Shown: positions 1 through 9,398, counted from the first letter of the stretch. The stretch: DNA of 64,000 nt from Aliivibrio fischeri ATCC 7744 = JCM 18803 = DSM 507 (GCF_023983475.1 NZ_CP092712.1:1860001-1924000), one strand, 5' to 3'. Made by a program: numbers and translations. The notes: generated by a model from the letters alone, not told the origin.

Positions 1-1643
1 TGCTGTGCTCGAGAGCTAAATAAATGATGCACATCTGTGATCATTGATTGAACACTAAAGTTCCTCTTACGAATAGCTAAATGTCCAGCTTCAATTTTTG
101 AGTAATCAAGTATGTCGTTCAATAAATCTAATAAGTTTTCACCACTACGATTAATAATATCAACATACTGTTTTTGTTGAGCAGTTAAACCGCTCCCACG
201 GAGCAGCTCACCGGTTCCAAGTACACCATTTAAAGGCGTTCGAATTTCATGGCTCATAGTTGCAAGGAACGCTGATTTTGCTCTGTTTGCTTGCTCTGCG
301 AGATCCCTTGCCTTATCGTGGTTAATAATCTCGACATTAAGTCGCTCATTACTCGACTTAAGCTCTTGAGTTCGTTGTGCTATTTGTAATTCTAAGCTGT
401 CTTTATATTCTTTCAGTTCTTGAGCTGTATCCCTGGCAATAAGAATTGAACGTCCCATACGAGCTAACTCATCGTCACCTGTTGTATCTAATTCTATATC
501 TAATTGACCATTAGCTACGTTAGTGATCGCTTCTTCATATTGATTTAATCGTGTAATCACACGAGCATAAACATAACGCCACATAATGTAGATAACGAGA
601 CATAAACCAAGCATTGTTATTGATATCAACAATTGCTGAACAACTTTCAATACAAAGTTAACATCAGCGACCGCTTGTTGAGTTACATCATTTGCCTGTT
701 CAAGTAATTGTGAAATAGTTAAATTAAGCTCTTGAAACTTATGAACGTTTTCATCACCTAACAACTTTAGTTTTTGATTGATATTAACCAGTTGAATTAA
801 CTCATTAAACAAACGCTCACTCTTTGTTAAATCATTAGCTAGATCAAGCATTTGCTTTGTTCTGCTTGGGTCTTCTACTGCTTGTACCCTACGAGTTATA
901 ATGGTCATATCACGAGTAAAATCTTGTCTTAACTTCTCTATTTTTTTGATGTTATGACTGTTTCTTGCATCATCTATCGTATTGACCACTTTAAAGGTAA
1001 GTAAGCGTAATTCATGCAAACGCTCTGCTAAATCCAAATCCGTTTCTACTAGAGTATCTAATGCTTTATAGACCGCTTCTTTTTCGCCATTTTCAACTAA
1101 ATCATAAATCTTCACGACATTAGCGATCGTAACAGTATTTGAATTTAATACTTGCGAACGTGATAACTCCTCCAAACGAAGAGCGGTTTCGGTTAACTTC
1201 TGGCTCTTCTCTTGAATAGTTCGATGCAGAACTACTTTCTCACCAACGCCTTCACCCATTGTTGCCAAATTATCGACAATGTCTTGAACTTGAAGATCTA
1301 AACGAGCTAATAACGCTTTATCAAATGGGTAGACACCGAGACCTTTTAAACGGTGATAAAGACTCTCTATCGACTCAAACAGATCTTTGCCGTATTTTTT
1401 TCTATCGTCTTCAGAGTCAACTTGCGAGAGTAATTGAGATGTTGAAATGATCTTTGTACTTAAATCTGAAATGTAACGAGCTTCAATAACCGCTGGTATT
1501 GCCGAATCAATTACCGTTCTTTCTGTTTTTTCTACGTATGAAAACCCAAGAACACCAACAACCGATCCAAATGCCATAAGCGCAATCATCACCATGAATG
1601 TGATAAGCAGCTTGCGACCGATCCCTGTAGAAGCAAATAACAT
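1..1643 (-). CDS. torS: TorS-like hybrid sensor histidine kinase, 5' part (truncated by window edge)
   Basis: About 547 codons are visible and the frame is open to the left edge. The ATG at 1643 opens with an N-terminal membrane segment (about residues 12-34), a long sensor region of about 300 residues, and a second membrane segment near residues 330-350. A HAMP-type linker, a coiled coil and the phosphoacceptor motif ATMSHEIRTPLNG follow; the acceptor is His465. This is the order of TorS, the kinase that with periplasmic TorT detects trimethylamine N-oxide and signals to TorR. The divergent torT starts 73 bp away, which supports the assignment. The ATPase, receiver and Hpt domains expected of TorS lie outside the window. 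Confidence 0.85.
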   Translation of the reverse strand, partial: MLFASTGIGRKLLITFMVMIALMAFGSVVGVLGFSYVEKTERTVIDSAIPAVIEARYISDLSTKIISTSQLLSQVDSEDDRKKYGKDLFESIESLYHRLKGLGVYPFDKALLARLDLQVQDIVDNLATMGEGVGEKVVLHRTIQEKSQKLTETALRLEELSRSQVLNSNTVTIANVVKIYDLVENGEKEAVYKALDTLVETDLDLAERLHELRLLTFKVVNTIDDARNSHNIKKIEKLRQDFTRDMTIITRRVQAVEDPSRTKQMLDLANDLTKSERLFNELIQLVNINQKLKLLGDENVHKFQELNLTISQLLEQANDVTQQAVADVNFVLKVVQQLLISITMLGLCLVIYIMWRYVYARVITRLNQYEEAITNVANGQLDIELDTTGDDELARMGRSILIARDTAQELKEYKDSLELQIAQRTQELKSSNERLNVEIINHDKARDLAEQANRAKSAFLATMSHEIRTPLNGVLGTGELLRGSGLTAQQKQYVDIINRSGENLLDLLNDILDYSKIEAGHLAIRKRNFSVQSMITDVHHLFSSRAQ

Positions 1644-1716
1644 AATATTGAAACACTTTGGAAAAAGAAGTAATGCGGGTATCATATCACCAACCTAAAG
1701 CCAGTGCGAAGATACC

Positions 1717-2715
1717 ATGAAGCTTACTTTTCATCTTATATACATTATTTTATTCTCTGTCTTTTTATCGCCTCTTGCTCACGCAAAAACGCCTTGGAAA
1801 CTGTGTGCTATTTATCCACATCTAAAAGACTCTTACTGGCTATCTGTTAACTATGGAATGGTAAAAGAAGCTAAAGCTCAACATGTTGAGTTAACCGTCT
1901 ATGAGTCTGGTGGTTACCCTAACGTTGAACGACAGACTCAACAAATCGAACAATGTGTATTAAATGGTTCTAATGCGATCATTTTGGGTACCGTTGACCC
2001 TATGGCTTTTCAAGATAACCTTATTACGCTTACAAAAGGGATACCTGTTTTTGCTACCGTGAATCAGCTAATTAGTTCCTATCCTCCAGCCGCCCCAGTT
2101 CATCATGGTGAAGTCGGTGTTGATTGGTATGAAATGGGCTATAAAACTGGTGAATTTTTAGCAAAAAGACACCCGAAAGATTCTGGCATCACTTATATTG
2201 GCTGGCTTCCAGGCCCTAAAACTAGAGGTGGGACAAAACCCGTCACCCAAGGTTTTAATGACGCTATTAAAGACAGTGATATTATCGTCAGTGCAACATA
2301 CTGGGGTGATAACAGCAAAGAATTACAACGCAACTTAATTCAAGATGCTCTGCAAACAGAGAAATTAGATTATTTGGTTGGGGGCGCTGTCGCAATTGAG
2401 GTGGCAATAAGTGAAGTCGCAAGTCGAAAAATGCAAAATCAAGTGGGTTTAGTCTCAACTTACTTAAGTCATGCTGTATATCGCGGTTTATTACGTAATC
2501 GCGTGTTATTCTCCCCCACAGATAAAATGGTATTACAGGGACAGCTTAGTATTCAACAAGCGGTGAGTTATCTTAATAAGCACCCGCTACCTTTTCAGTT
2601 ATCACCAAAAATTGAAGCATTAACGCCACAGCATTTACCAAAAAAAGTTCTTGAAGAGTCACTCTCACCAGCTGAGTATCGCCCTACTTTTTTCGTATCA
2701 TCTGAAAAACAATAA
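1717..2715 (+). CDS. torT: TorT, periplasmic TMAO-binding sensor protein
   Basis: This 332-residue protein starts with a signal peptide that should be cut after SPLAHA (about residue 23). The body is a type-1 periplasmic binding protein fold, with segments such as QIEQCVLNGSNAIILGTVDP that match TorT. In the known system TorT binds TMAO in the periplasm and presents the signal to TorS. It is transcribed divergently from the torS-like gene with a shared 73-bp control region. No torR or torCAD genes lie in the visible DNA. Confidence 0.88.
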   Translation: MKLTFHLIYIILFSVFLSPLAHAKTPWKLCAIYPHLKDSYWLSVNYGMVKEAKAQHVELTVYESGGYPNVERQTQQIEQCVLNGSNAIILGTVDPMAFQDNLITLTKGIPVFATVNQLISSYPPAAPVHHGEVGVDWYEMGYKTGEFLAKRHPKDSGITYIGWLPGPKTRGGTKPVTQGFNDAIKDSDIIVSATYWGDNSKELQRNLIQDALQTEKLDYLVGGAVAIEVAISEVASRKMQNQVGLVSTYLSHAVYRGLLRNRVLFSPTDKMVLQGQLSIQQAVSYLNKHPLPFQLSPKIEALTPQHLPKKVLEESLSPAEYRPTFFVSSEKQ

Positions 2716-2811
2716 TTGAAACAACGCTTATATAGTGTCATAAAATTGAGGTATAGACGTTGTACCCTCTATAAATTGTACCCTGCTATCAAATAGGAAT
2801 AAGGAATATCA

Positions 2812-3267
2812 ATGAATAAAACAACAAGGGTCATGCCTGCACATAAACACATTGCATTAGTTGCTCATGATAATTACAAACCAGAATTATTACGTTGGGT
2901 AAAAGAAAATAAAGACGCCTTACAAGGTCATTTTCTTTATGCTACGGGAACAACTGGCCGCATTCTAAGTAAAGAAACAGGCTTAGCAATAAAGAGTTTA
3001 TTGAGCGGTCCTATGGGGGGAGATCAGCAACTTGGCGCTCTTATTTCTGAAGGAAAAATCGATATGATGATTTTCTTTTGGGATCCTCTAAACGCCGTAC
3101 CGCATGATCCTGATGTAAAAGCACTTCTACGCATTGCAACGGTATGGAATGTTCCAGTAGCAATGAACCGTGCAAGTGCCAAATTTATGATTTCTGCTCC
3201 GCAAATGGAAGAAGAAGTATCAATCGAAATTCCTGATTATGATGCTTATTTAGCTGAACGCGTTTAG
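2812..3267 (+). CDS. mgsA: Methylglyoxal synthase
   Basis: This cytoplasmic enzyme converts dihydroxyacetone phosphate to methylglyoxal plus phosphate, a bypass that releases phosphate when sugar phosphates build up. At 151 residues it has the family's usual length. It carries the motifs [13 protein letters not shown] and [20 protein letters not shown], which hold the catalytic aspartates and histidine. A Shine-Dalgarno sequence (ataagga) precedes the ATG. It is convergent with helD, a neighbour also in E. coli, and the two share a strong terminator. Confidence 0.96.
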   Translation: MNKTTRVMPAHKHIALVAHDNYKPELLRWVKENKDALQGHFLYATGTTGRILSKETGLAIKSLLSGPMGGDQQLGALISEGKIDMMIFFWDPLNAVPHDPDVKALLRIATVWNVPVAMNRASAKFMISAPQMEEEVSIEIPDYDAYLAERV

Positions 3268-3275
3268 CCTAACAA

Positions 3276-3310
3276 AAAAACAGCCGCTATTTTCGAGCGG
3301 CTGTTTTTTA
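3276..3310. terminator. Bidirectional terminator between mgsA and helD
   Basis: An 8-bp stem (cagccgct / agcggctg) with a 7-nt loop is flanked by an A tract on the left and a T tract on the right, so it can end transcription from both convergent genes. Confidence 0.85.
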
Positions 3311-3321
3311 TTGTCTTTAAA

Positions 3322-5385
3322 TTATTCAATTATCACTGGATAGTCTTTATCCACGATCTCTTGTACAAATGGAGATGGTTTACCATGATAAACAATCCAT
3401 ACTTTTTTCTTTGCACGAGTTAAGGCGACATAAAATAATCGTCGTTCTTCAGCATATGGATAGCTTTCTGCATGAGGAAGTAAAGCCGCATCTAGCGACT
3501 CCGCTCGCTCTTTCATCGGAAATTGTCCATCCGTCATCTCGACAATAAAGACATAATCCGCTTCTGTCCCTTTACTAGCATGACACGTATTATATTCCAA
3601 ATTCAAACCAGGGTAGAACTTAACCCACTCATCAAAGCTATCAGGCTTATGATTATGGTTACGGCCAAGAATCACGACTTTTTCGCCATCACGAATGTTT
3701 TTAGATAATGATAAGAGCTCTTTTTCTATAGATTGATGCTCTATTACTTTCACTGCCTTTCTTTTCTTTTTAGTGAAACTATTTAGCTCTTTTTTAAGCT
3801 GCATAGGGTTCTCTTGAACAAAGCGATTTGCTACCGCCCCTATTTGATCATTAAAACGATACGTTGTCGATAAATGAGCAATTTGTGTCGATTGAAAACG
3901 ATTTTCAAACCCTGTAGTTAGCGACACATCTGCACCAGCAAAACGGTATATCGCTTGCCAATCATCACCAACAGCAAATAGCGTAGCCTTAGTTTGATGT
4001 TTATTTTCGGTGTGACAAATGGCTTCAATCAAATCTAAACGTTGCGGTGAAATATCTTGATATTCATCAACCATTACAAATGACCAAGGCAATTCATACT
4101 TGTTATCAGCAATGTATGCTTTAGCCTTAGTAATCATTGATTCATAATCAATAGCACCTTCATGTTTCAGCGTTCTTTCATACGCCTTAAAGAATGGCCA
4201 AACAATATTCAATTCACTTTTTAAACGCTGCACATCAGGATGAAATTCAATCTTTTCAACAATGCTTTTCTTATCTAATTGCAGGCTATTTAATTGGCAA
4301 ATTTGTTTATAAAGCCACTCTTGTAACTTTTCATTGTGCGACTCTTCTCTTAAATCAACATCACCACGCAAATAAGCAATTGGCCATTTCTTAAGGTGCT
4401 TCTTCCAACGGTTCATCGCTGTTGCATTTTTCCATTCGGAATCCAAAACATGAACAAACCATTCTTTACGTGCTTTAACATCAGTAACTAAGCATGATAG
4501 CTTTGGCTGTTGGTATTCAACATGACGAATAATATCTAAGCCCAATTGATGAAAAGTAGCGACTTTGACTCGTTGGCCTATTTCAAAACCGAGTTTATCA
4601 ATGATACGCCCTGACATTTCTTGTGCTGCTTGACGACCAAAAGCCAATAACAAAATTTCGTCGACTTGAGCTTGTCCACTTTGAATTAAATAATTTACAC
4701 GAGCAACCAATACACTTGTTTTACCTGAGCCTGCACCAGCTAAAACTAAGGTGTGATCTTCATTTAATAACAAAGCACTTTGCTGAGATTCATTTAGTGG
4801 CTGTGATTCACACTCAGAAAAAAACGTTTTCCATTCTACTTTTTGCTCTTCTAACCAATTATCATTCAAGACTTTTAATTGTTCTTCTGGTTCAGTGAGC
4901 CAATCAATAACAGGTGCAATACAGTCAGGTTGAAGCTGTTCAGCTAAGGGAATGGATATCTTCGTCTGCTCGAAAAGATCATATAACTTTTCGACCATCA
5001 TTAAAGCTTCTGTTTGTTTTAAAAAGCGCTTATTTGCACTAAAATCTTCAATTAATTCAATCATCTGTGGTTGCAGCTGATTTAACAGCAATACTTTTGA
5101 TTCTTTCCAATCAGCATAAGCATTTAACACTGCATTAATTATGGCGTCACACTCTTCCCATGGAAGTCCAGATACTCGCCATGCAACTTGTTCATTACGA
5201 TTATAAAAACAAAGCGCTCCCCAAATAAGGCCTCTTTCAAAAGTCACTTTTCCGCTCCATTTATCAAAAGGAACAGATACTTGATATTTATGTGAGGTAA
5301 ACAACAGCTGCTCTTGCTCTAATTCAAGTTGATAAAAGTCACCTTGAACTAACCACTGAGCGAAAGGGGTTGCTTTGATCTGCAT
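3322..5385 (-). CDS. helD: DNA helicase IV (UvrD/Rep superfamily 1)
   Basis: This 687-residue 3'-5' DNA helicase has all superfamily 1 motifs in order: Walker A AGAGSGKT at residues 216-223, Walker B VDEYQD, GDDWQAIYRFAGAD (motif III), TYRFND (motif IV), HASKGTEAD (motif V) and YVALTRAKK (motif VI). The N-terminal 190 residues match the HelD-specific extension. It is convergent with mgsA and divergent from yccS, the E. coli neighbourhood. The ATG at 5385 gives a product close to the 684 residues of E. coli HelD. Confidence 0.95.
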   Translation of the reverse strand: MQIKATPFAQWLVQGDFYQLELEQEQLLFTSHKYQVSVPFDKWSGKVTFERGLIWGALCFYNRNEQVAWRVSGLPWEECDAIINAVLNAYADWKESKVLLLNQLQPQMIELIEDFSANKRFLKQTEALMMVEKLYDLFEQTKISIPLAEQLQPDCIAPVIDWLTEPEEQLKVLNDNWLEEQKVEWKTFFSECESQPLNESQQSALLLNEDHTLVLAGAGSGKTSVLVARVNYLIQSGQAQVDEILLLAFGRQAAQEMSGRIIDKLGFEIGQRVKVATFHQLGLDIIRHVEYQQPKLSCLVTDVKARKEWFVHVLDSEWKNATAMNRWKKHLKKWPIAYLRGDVDLREESHNEKLQEWLYKQICQLNSLQLDKKSIVEKIEFHPDVQRLKSELNIVWPFFKAYERTLKHEGAIDYESMITKAKAYIADNKYELPWSFVMVDEYQDISPQRLDLIEAICHTENKHQTKATLFAVGDDWQAIYRFAGADVSLTTGFENRFQSTQIAHLSTTYRFNDQIGAVANRFVQENPMQLKKELNSFTKKKRKAVKVIEHQSIEKELLSLSKNIRDGEKVVILGRNHNHKPDSFDEWVKFYPGLNLEYNTCHASKGTEADYVFIVEMTDGQFPMKERAESLDAALLPHAESYPYAEERRLFYVALTRAKKKVWIVYHGKPSPFVQEIVDKDYPVIIE

Positions 5386-5578
5386 GATTCAATACTACCT
5401 AATTAATATGACACTATGAGAGTGTTTCATTTCACGAATTTGCTGAAGAGGTCATAGGATATCAGGTTCTTTTTTTGTTGTCTCAGATCAGTATTAAGAC
5501 AATGATTCAGATTTAGGCTCTTTCTTCTCTGTATGACTTTGTTATGATAGGTTTTTTCCCTAAGCAGAAAGTAATATC

Positions 5579-7762
5579 GTGACTTATCGCCAGATTTTTC
5601 GCCAATATTGGGCCAATAAAACCATCAATTATAGTATCAGGGTATTACTCGCTCTTGTTGGTGCAGTTATTCCCTGTTGGTATCTTGAGCAAAATACGGC
5701 AATTACTCCACTCATTCTTGGAATTATTGCGGCCGCATTAGCTGAAACTGACGATAAACTATCCGGAAGACTCAAAGCCTTATTCTTCACTTTCATCTGT
5801 TTTGCTATTGCTGCTTTCTCCATTGAGATTCTCTTTCATACACCAATTTTATTTGCGATTGGATTATTTTGCTCAACCATTGCATTTATTATGCTTGGAG
5901 CTCTAGGTCCTCGCTATGCTAGCATTGCTTTTGGCTCACTACTTATCGCTATTTATACCATGCTAGGTGCTGCCGAAAGTCCAAATCTTTGGTATCAGCC
6001 AACCCTTTTACTAGGGGGTGCAGCTTGGTATTACACTATCTCGTTAACATGGCAAATATTTTGGCCATTGCAGCCAGTTCAACAAAACCTAGCAACTGTA
6101 TTTGAAACCATGGCTACGTACTTAAATAGTAAAAGTGAGTTATTCCATCCTGTAACCAATCTAGTTCCACAGCCTTATCGCCTTCAAGAAGCCAAAAATA
6201 ATGCTCAAATGGTAACTGCACTTAATAATAGTAAAGCATCGTTATTAACAAGAGCAAAGCGTGGCCATGTGGTTGGTGCTAGCGATAAGTTTTTAAAAAT
6301 ATATTTTATTGCACAAGACATTCATGAACGTGTAAGTTCTAGTCATTATCGCTATCAAGATTTAGCCAATACGTTTAATCGCAGTGATATTTTATTCCGC
6401 TTTAAACATCTACTGCATAGCCAATCATTAGCATGTAAAGAAGTTGCTCGCTGCTTATCTCTTGGTTTGCCTTATCAACATGATAACGCTTCTATTTTTG
6501 CTTTAGATGAATTACAGCAATCACTTATTGCATTAAAAGAGCAACAAAAACCAGAATGGCGGTTATCTCTTATTCAATTGGATTACCTGTTTAATAACTT
6601 AGCAACGGTTGAGCGCCAATTTGCTAATATTAGTAATCCAGAAAGGGCATTAGAAACAGAAGAAGATACAGTTTTAGCAGATCAAGGCGCTCACACTCCT
6701 AAGGCCATGTGGCAACGATTAAGAGCTAACTTAACTACGGATTCAGTCTTATTTAGACACGCTATTCGCATGGCGTTAGCCTTAACTGCCGGTTATGGCA
6801 TTATCCAGGCATTTGAATTAGAACGTGGTTATTGGATTTTGCTCACTACCCTATTTGTTTGTCAGCCAAACTACAGTGCAACTAAAGAAAAACTTGTGGC
6901 ACGAGTTGCTGGGACTTTAATTGGTTTATTAGCAGGAACAACTCTACTAGTTCTATTTCCATCTTTAGATAGCCAACTCGTATTAATGGTTATTTCTGGC
7001 GTATTGTTCTTTGCGTTCCGCCTTGCTAACTATGGATTTGCGACTGCCTTTATCACGATGCTTGTTTTATTCTGCTTTAACCAATTAGGTGAAGGTTACG
7101 CAGTCATTTTACCAAGATTAGGGGATACTCTCGTTGGCTGTGCTCTTGCGGTATTAGCGGTAACTTATATTCTTCCTGATTGGCAAGCAAAACGTCTAGA
7201 TAAAGTTATGTCTGATACGGTGCATGCTCACCAAGATTACTTATCGAATATAATTTCTCAATATCGAGCAGGAAAGAAAGATTCTCTTCAGTATCGTTTA
7301 TCACGCCGTGAAGCTCATAATAGCGAGGCGGCACTTAGTTCGGCGATCAGTAACATGTTGATTGAACCTGGGAAATACCAAACGGCTGTCGATGAATCCT
7401 TCCGCTTTTTATGCCTTTGTCATGCGATGTTAAGCTATATATCTGCACTTGGAGCTCATCGTATGCGTTTAAAAGATGAAGAAACGCATCAATTAGTTGC
7501 TGAATCACATCGTATTATTCATGCTCATTTAAATCAGATTCAATGCCAGTTAAACAATACTGATTGCAATGATAAACTAAATACCGTTAAAGAAGAGAGT
7601 ATCGAAAAACGTCTTTCAGAATGGCGTGATGAAGATGAAAACTCAATTAGAATGGTATTGCAGCAATTGCATTTAATTCACCAAATATTACCTGAAATGC
7701 ATACTTTATCTGCTTCACTAAGCACACAAATTCACAAAATGAAAACAAGTGCTAAAGTTTGA
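5579..7762 (+). CDS. yccS: YccS-type FUSC-family inner-membrane transporter
   Basis: The start codon is GTG. The 727-residue protein has two blocks of membrane helices (about residues 15-160 and 385-520), each followed by a soluble helical domain, as in the FUSC/YccS family of putative aromatic-acid or fusaric-acid-type exporters. The substrate is unknown. The position beside helD and mgsA matches the E. coli yccS locus, although E. coli yccF is absent. Confidence 0.88.
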   Translation: MTYRQIFRQYWANKTINYSIRVLLALVGAVIPCWYLEQNTAITPLILGIIAAALAETDDKLSGRLKALFFTFICFAIAAFSIEILFHTPILFAIGLFCSTIAFIMLGALGPRYASIAFGSLLIAIYTMLGAAESPNLWYQPTLLLGGAAWYYTISLTWQIFWPLQPVQQNLATVFETMATYLNSKSELFHPVTNLVPQPYRLQEAKNNAQMVTALNNSKASLLTRAKRGHVVGASDKFLKIYFIAQDIHERVSSSHYRYQDLANTFNRSDILFRFKHLLHSQSLACKEVARCLSLGLPYQHDNASIFALDELQQSLIALKEQQKPEWRLSLIQLDYLFNNLATVERQFANISNPERALETEEDTVLADQGAHTPKAMWQRLRANLTTDSVLFRHAIRMALALTAGYGIIQAFELERGYWILLTTLFVCQPNYSATKEKLVARVAGTLIGLLAGTTLLVLFPSLDSQLVLMVISGVLFFAFRLANYGFATAFITMLVLFCFNQLGEGYAVILPRLGDTLVGCALAVLAVTYILPDWQAKRLDKVMSDTVHAHQDYLSNIISQYRAGKKDSLQYRLSRREAHNSEAALSSAISNMLIEPGKYQTAVDESFRFLCLCHAMLSYISALGAHRMRLKDEETHQLVAESHRIIHAHLNQIQCQLNNTDCNDKLNTVKEESIEKRLSEWRDEDENSIRMVLQQLHLIHQILPEMHTLSASLSTQIHKMKTSAKV

Positions 7763-7836
7763 AGTCGATCTGTTATTCCGGTCGAATAATTGATGTTTCT
7801 CAATTATTTTTAACGCAAGACGCCTACACTATTATA

Positions 7837-7861
7837 AAGGGAGTTCATATTTGGACTCCTT
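7837..7861 (+). promoter_or_regulatory. Hairpin in the leader of the GcvR-like gene
   Basis: The arms aagggagttc and ggactcctt pair with one bulged G and a 6-nt loop. The hairpin lies 30 bp before the next ATG and just after a possible -10 box (tattat, 7829-7834). There is no T tract, so a leader structure is likelier than a terminator. Confidence 0.3.
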
Positions 7862-7890
7862 AATTACCAATAATAATTGGAGGCGCCATT

Positions 7891-8388
7891 ATGAAAAGTA
7901 TATTTATTGCTGCTTTTGTTGGAATTTCAAGCCCTGATCTTATCAAACGCCTAGCGTCCGTTACTCATGAAGAAGGCGGCAAATGGCTAGTGAGTAAAAT
8001 CCACTATCTAGATACACATATTTCTGCCGTAATTAAAATTGAAGTCCCTTCCGAACACAAACAAGCAGTCCAAGATTATTTTCTCGCTCAAGATGATCTA
8101 ATGGTGACCTTTAGTGATGTTATTGATACCACAGTTCAAGATACACACAGCAAATTAAAAGTCGACTCTGAAGATAGAGCGGGTATTGTTAACGATATTA
8201 GCAATATTCTTCAAAATGAAGGCATTGAGCTAATCGATATGGACAGTCACCGTATTGGCGTTCCTGCTAGCGGTACAAGCGTATTTACTGCAACTCTTAG
8301 CCTTAAACTACCTGCAGCTGCAAACATCAATGATCTTGCTGCTGAAATTGAATCCTTAAGCGAAGACATGGTCGTCACTGTTATTTAA
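7891..8388 (+). CDS. GcvR-like protein with two ACT domains
   Basis: This 165-residue cytoplasmic protein has two ACT-type regulatory domains, about residues 1-75 and 85-165. The second begins KVDSEDRAGIVNDISNIL, a typical ACT strand-helix pattern. ACT domains bind small molecules, usually amino acids; GcvR itself modulates GcvA in control of glycine cleavage. The Shine-Dalgarno ttggaggcg is strong. No gcv genes are nearby, so the exact partner is not shown by this sequence. Confidence 0.75.
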   Translation: MKSIFIAAFVGISSPDLIKRLASVTHEEGGKWLVSKIHYLDTHISAVIKIEVPSEHKQAVQDYFLAQDDLMVTFSDVIDTTVQDTHSKLKVDSEDRAGIVNDISNILQNEGIELIDMDSHRIGVPASGTSVFTATLSLKLPAAANINDLAAEIESLSEDMVVTVI

Positions 8389-8392
8389 TTTA

Positions 8393-8438
8393 CTATATCG
8401 CAAACGTAAAAAAGCCCGTTCATTTCTGAATGGGCTTT
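8393..8438. terminator. Terminator, outer copy of a duplicated unit
   Basis: The hairpin aaagcccgttca/tgaatgggcttt (8411-8438) has an A tract to its left, giving a T tract on the minus strand for the tRNA operon. It may also end the plus-strand GcvR-like gene. The 46-bp segment recurs 182 bp downstream with one base changed. Confidence 0.75.
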
Positions 8439-8456
8439 CCAGTTTTTGGTATGAGC

Positions 8457-8572
8457 GGAGCGACACACGAGGTTCCCGATCTTCAAGGCATTAGGCGTGA
8501 CCTCAACCTTAGCAAGATTGCGCTCTACCAACTGCCCCCCTCGACTCAAAGAGCATGAATCGAACCTCTTTT
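8457..8572 (-). pseudogene. Rearranged tRNA-Gly relic
   Basis: Read on the minus strand, the anticodon arm and D-arm side resemble the neighbouring tRNA-Gly(GCC), and the 3' acceptor ends in the same tgtcgctcc. The T arm is interrupted by about 20 foreign bases and the 5' acceptor half is lost. A separate piece near 8555-8572 resembles a T-loop (gaatcgaacc). It lies between the two terminator copies and cannot fold as a normal tRNA. Confidence 0.7.
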
Positions 8573-8586
8573 AGCTATATCGCAAA

Positions 8587-8620
8587 CGTAAAAAAGCCCG
8601 TTCATTTCTGAACGGGCTTT
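8587..8620 (-). terminator. Terminator of the Cys-Gly-Leu tRNA operon, inner copy
   Basis: A 12-bp stem (aaagcccgttca / tgaacgggcttt) with a 4-nt loop is followed on the minus strand by a T tract. It lies 7 bp past the last intact tRNA-Gly. Confidence 0.85.
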
Positions 8621-8626
8621 CTTGTT

Positions 8627-8702
8627 TGGAGCGACACACGAGGTTCGAACTCGTGACCTCAACCTTGGCAAGGTTGCGCTCTACCAGCTGAGCTAGTGTC
8701 GC
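8627..8702 (-). tRNA. tRNA-Gly(GCC), third copy
   Basis: 76 nt with encoded CCA. The acceptor stem is GCGACAC/GTGTCGC and the anticodon loop is CTTGCCAAG, giving anticodon GCC. It is the last intact gene of the operon. Confidence 0.97.
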
Positions 8703-8735
8703 ATTTGCTGCTCTATCGAGTCAGACTTTAATAGA

Positions 8736-8822
8736 TGGTGCCCCGGGCCGGACTTGAACCGGCACAGCGCGAACGCCGAGGGATTTTAAATCCCTTGTGT
8801 CTACCAATTCCACCACCAGGGC
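8736..8822 (-). tRNA. tRNA-Leu(TAA), second copy
   Basis: 87 nt with encoded CCA and a long variable arm, as expected for leucine tRNAs. The anticodon loop is TTTAAAA with anticodon TAA. Confidence 0.97.
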
Positions 8823-8899
8823 ACGCAATTTCTTGCGATGCCGATTACTGAAAAGTAAAACACCATCTGTAATTATCGCTATTGCAATAATTTTTAATT

Positions 8900-8975
8900 T
8901 GGAGCGACACACGAGGTTCGAACTCGTGACCTCAACCTTGGCAAGGTTGCGCTCTACCAGCTGAGCTAGTGTCGC
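8900..8975 (-). tRNA. tRNA-Gly(GCC), second copy
   Basis: 76 nt, identical to the copy at 8627-8702, with encoded CCA and anticodon GCC. Confidence 0.97.
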
Positions 8976-9007
8976 ATTTGCTGCTCTATCGAGTCAGACT
9001 TTAAAGA

Positions 9008-9094
9008 TGGTGCCCCGGGCCGGACTTGAACCGGCACAGCGCGAACGCCGAGGGATTTTAAATCCCTTGTGTCTACCAATTCCACCACCAGGGC
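9008..9094 (-). tRNA. tRNA-Leu(TAA), first copy
   Basis: 87 nt, identical to the copy at 8736-8822, with encoded CCA and anticodon TAA. Confidence 0.97.
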
Positions 9095-9171
9095 ACGCAA
9101 TTTCTTGCGATGCCGCTTACTGAAAAGTAAAACACCATCTGTAATTACCGCTATTGCAGTAACTTTTAATT

Positions 9172-9247
9172 TGGAGCGACACACGAGGTTCGAACTCGTG
9201 ACCTCAACCTTGGCAAGGTTGCGCTCTACCAGCTGAGCTAGTGTCGC
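9172..9247 (-). tRNA. tRNA-Gly(GCC), first copy
   Basis: 76 nt with encoded CCA and anticodon GCC, identical to the other two intact glycine copies. Confidence 0.97.
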
Positions 9248-9265
9248 ATAATCATTCATAAAGAA

Positions 9266-9339
9266 TGGAGGCGCCTCCCGGAATCGAACCGAGGTCCACG
9301 GATTTGCAATCCGCTGCATAGCCACTCTGCCAAGGCGCC
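9266..9339 (-). tRNA. tRNA-Cys(GCA)
   Basis: 74 nt with encoded CCA. The acceptor stem is GGCGCCT/AGGCGCC and the anticodon loop TTGCAAA gives anticodon GCA. It is the first gene of the operon. Confidence 0.97.
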
Positions 9340-9398
9340 TTTGTTACCTTAAGTATTCAGCAACTTAACTCAGCGCCTTCCTCTTGGGTACGGGATGC

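Larger units (their letters stand above)
8627..9171 (-). repeat. Tandem duplication of a tRNA-Gly/tRNA-Leu unit
   Basis: Two units of 273 and 272 bp (8627-8899 and 8900-9171) are nearly identical, including the spacers between tRNAs; the few differences lie in the spacers. A further tRNA-Gly follows at 9172. Confidence 0.9.

Noticed and set aside
1259-1450. Plus-strand frame inside the torS-like gene
   Set aside because: Antisense to a well-supported kinase gene; no Shine-Dalgarno and no family.
8627-9247. Regularly spaced direct repeats that might suggest a CRISPR array
   Set aside because: The repeats are 76- and 87-nt tRNAs with near-identical spacers, not short repeats with unique spacers.
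8721-9325. Open frames on the minus strand across the tRNA array
   Set aside because: They translate tRNA-Gly and tRNA-Leu genes and their spacers; the repeated peptides reflect the tRNA duplication.
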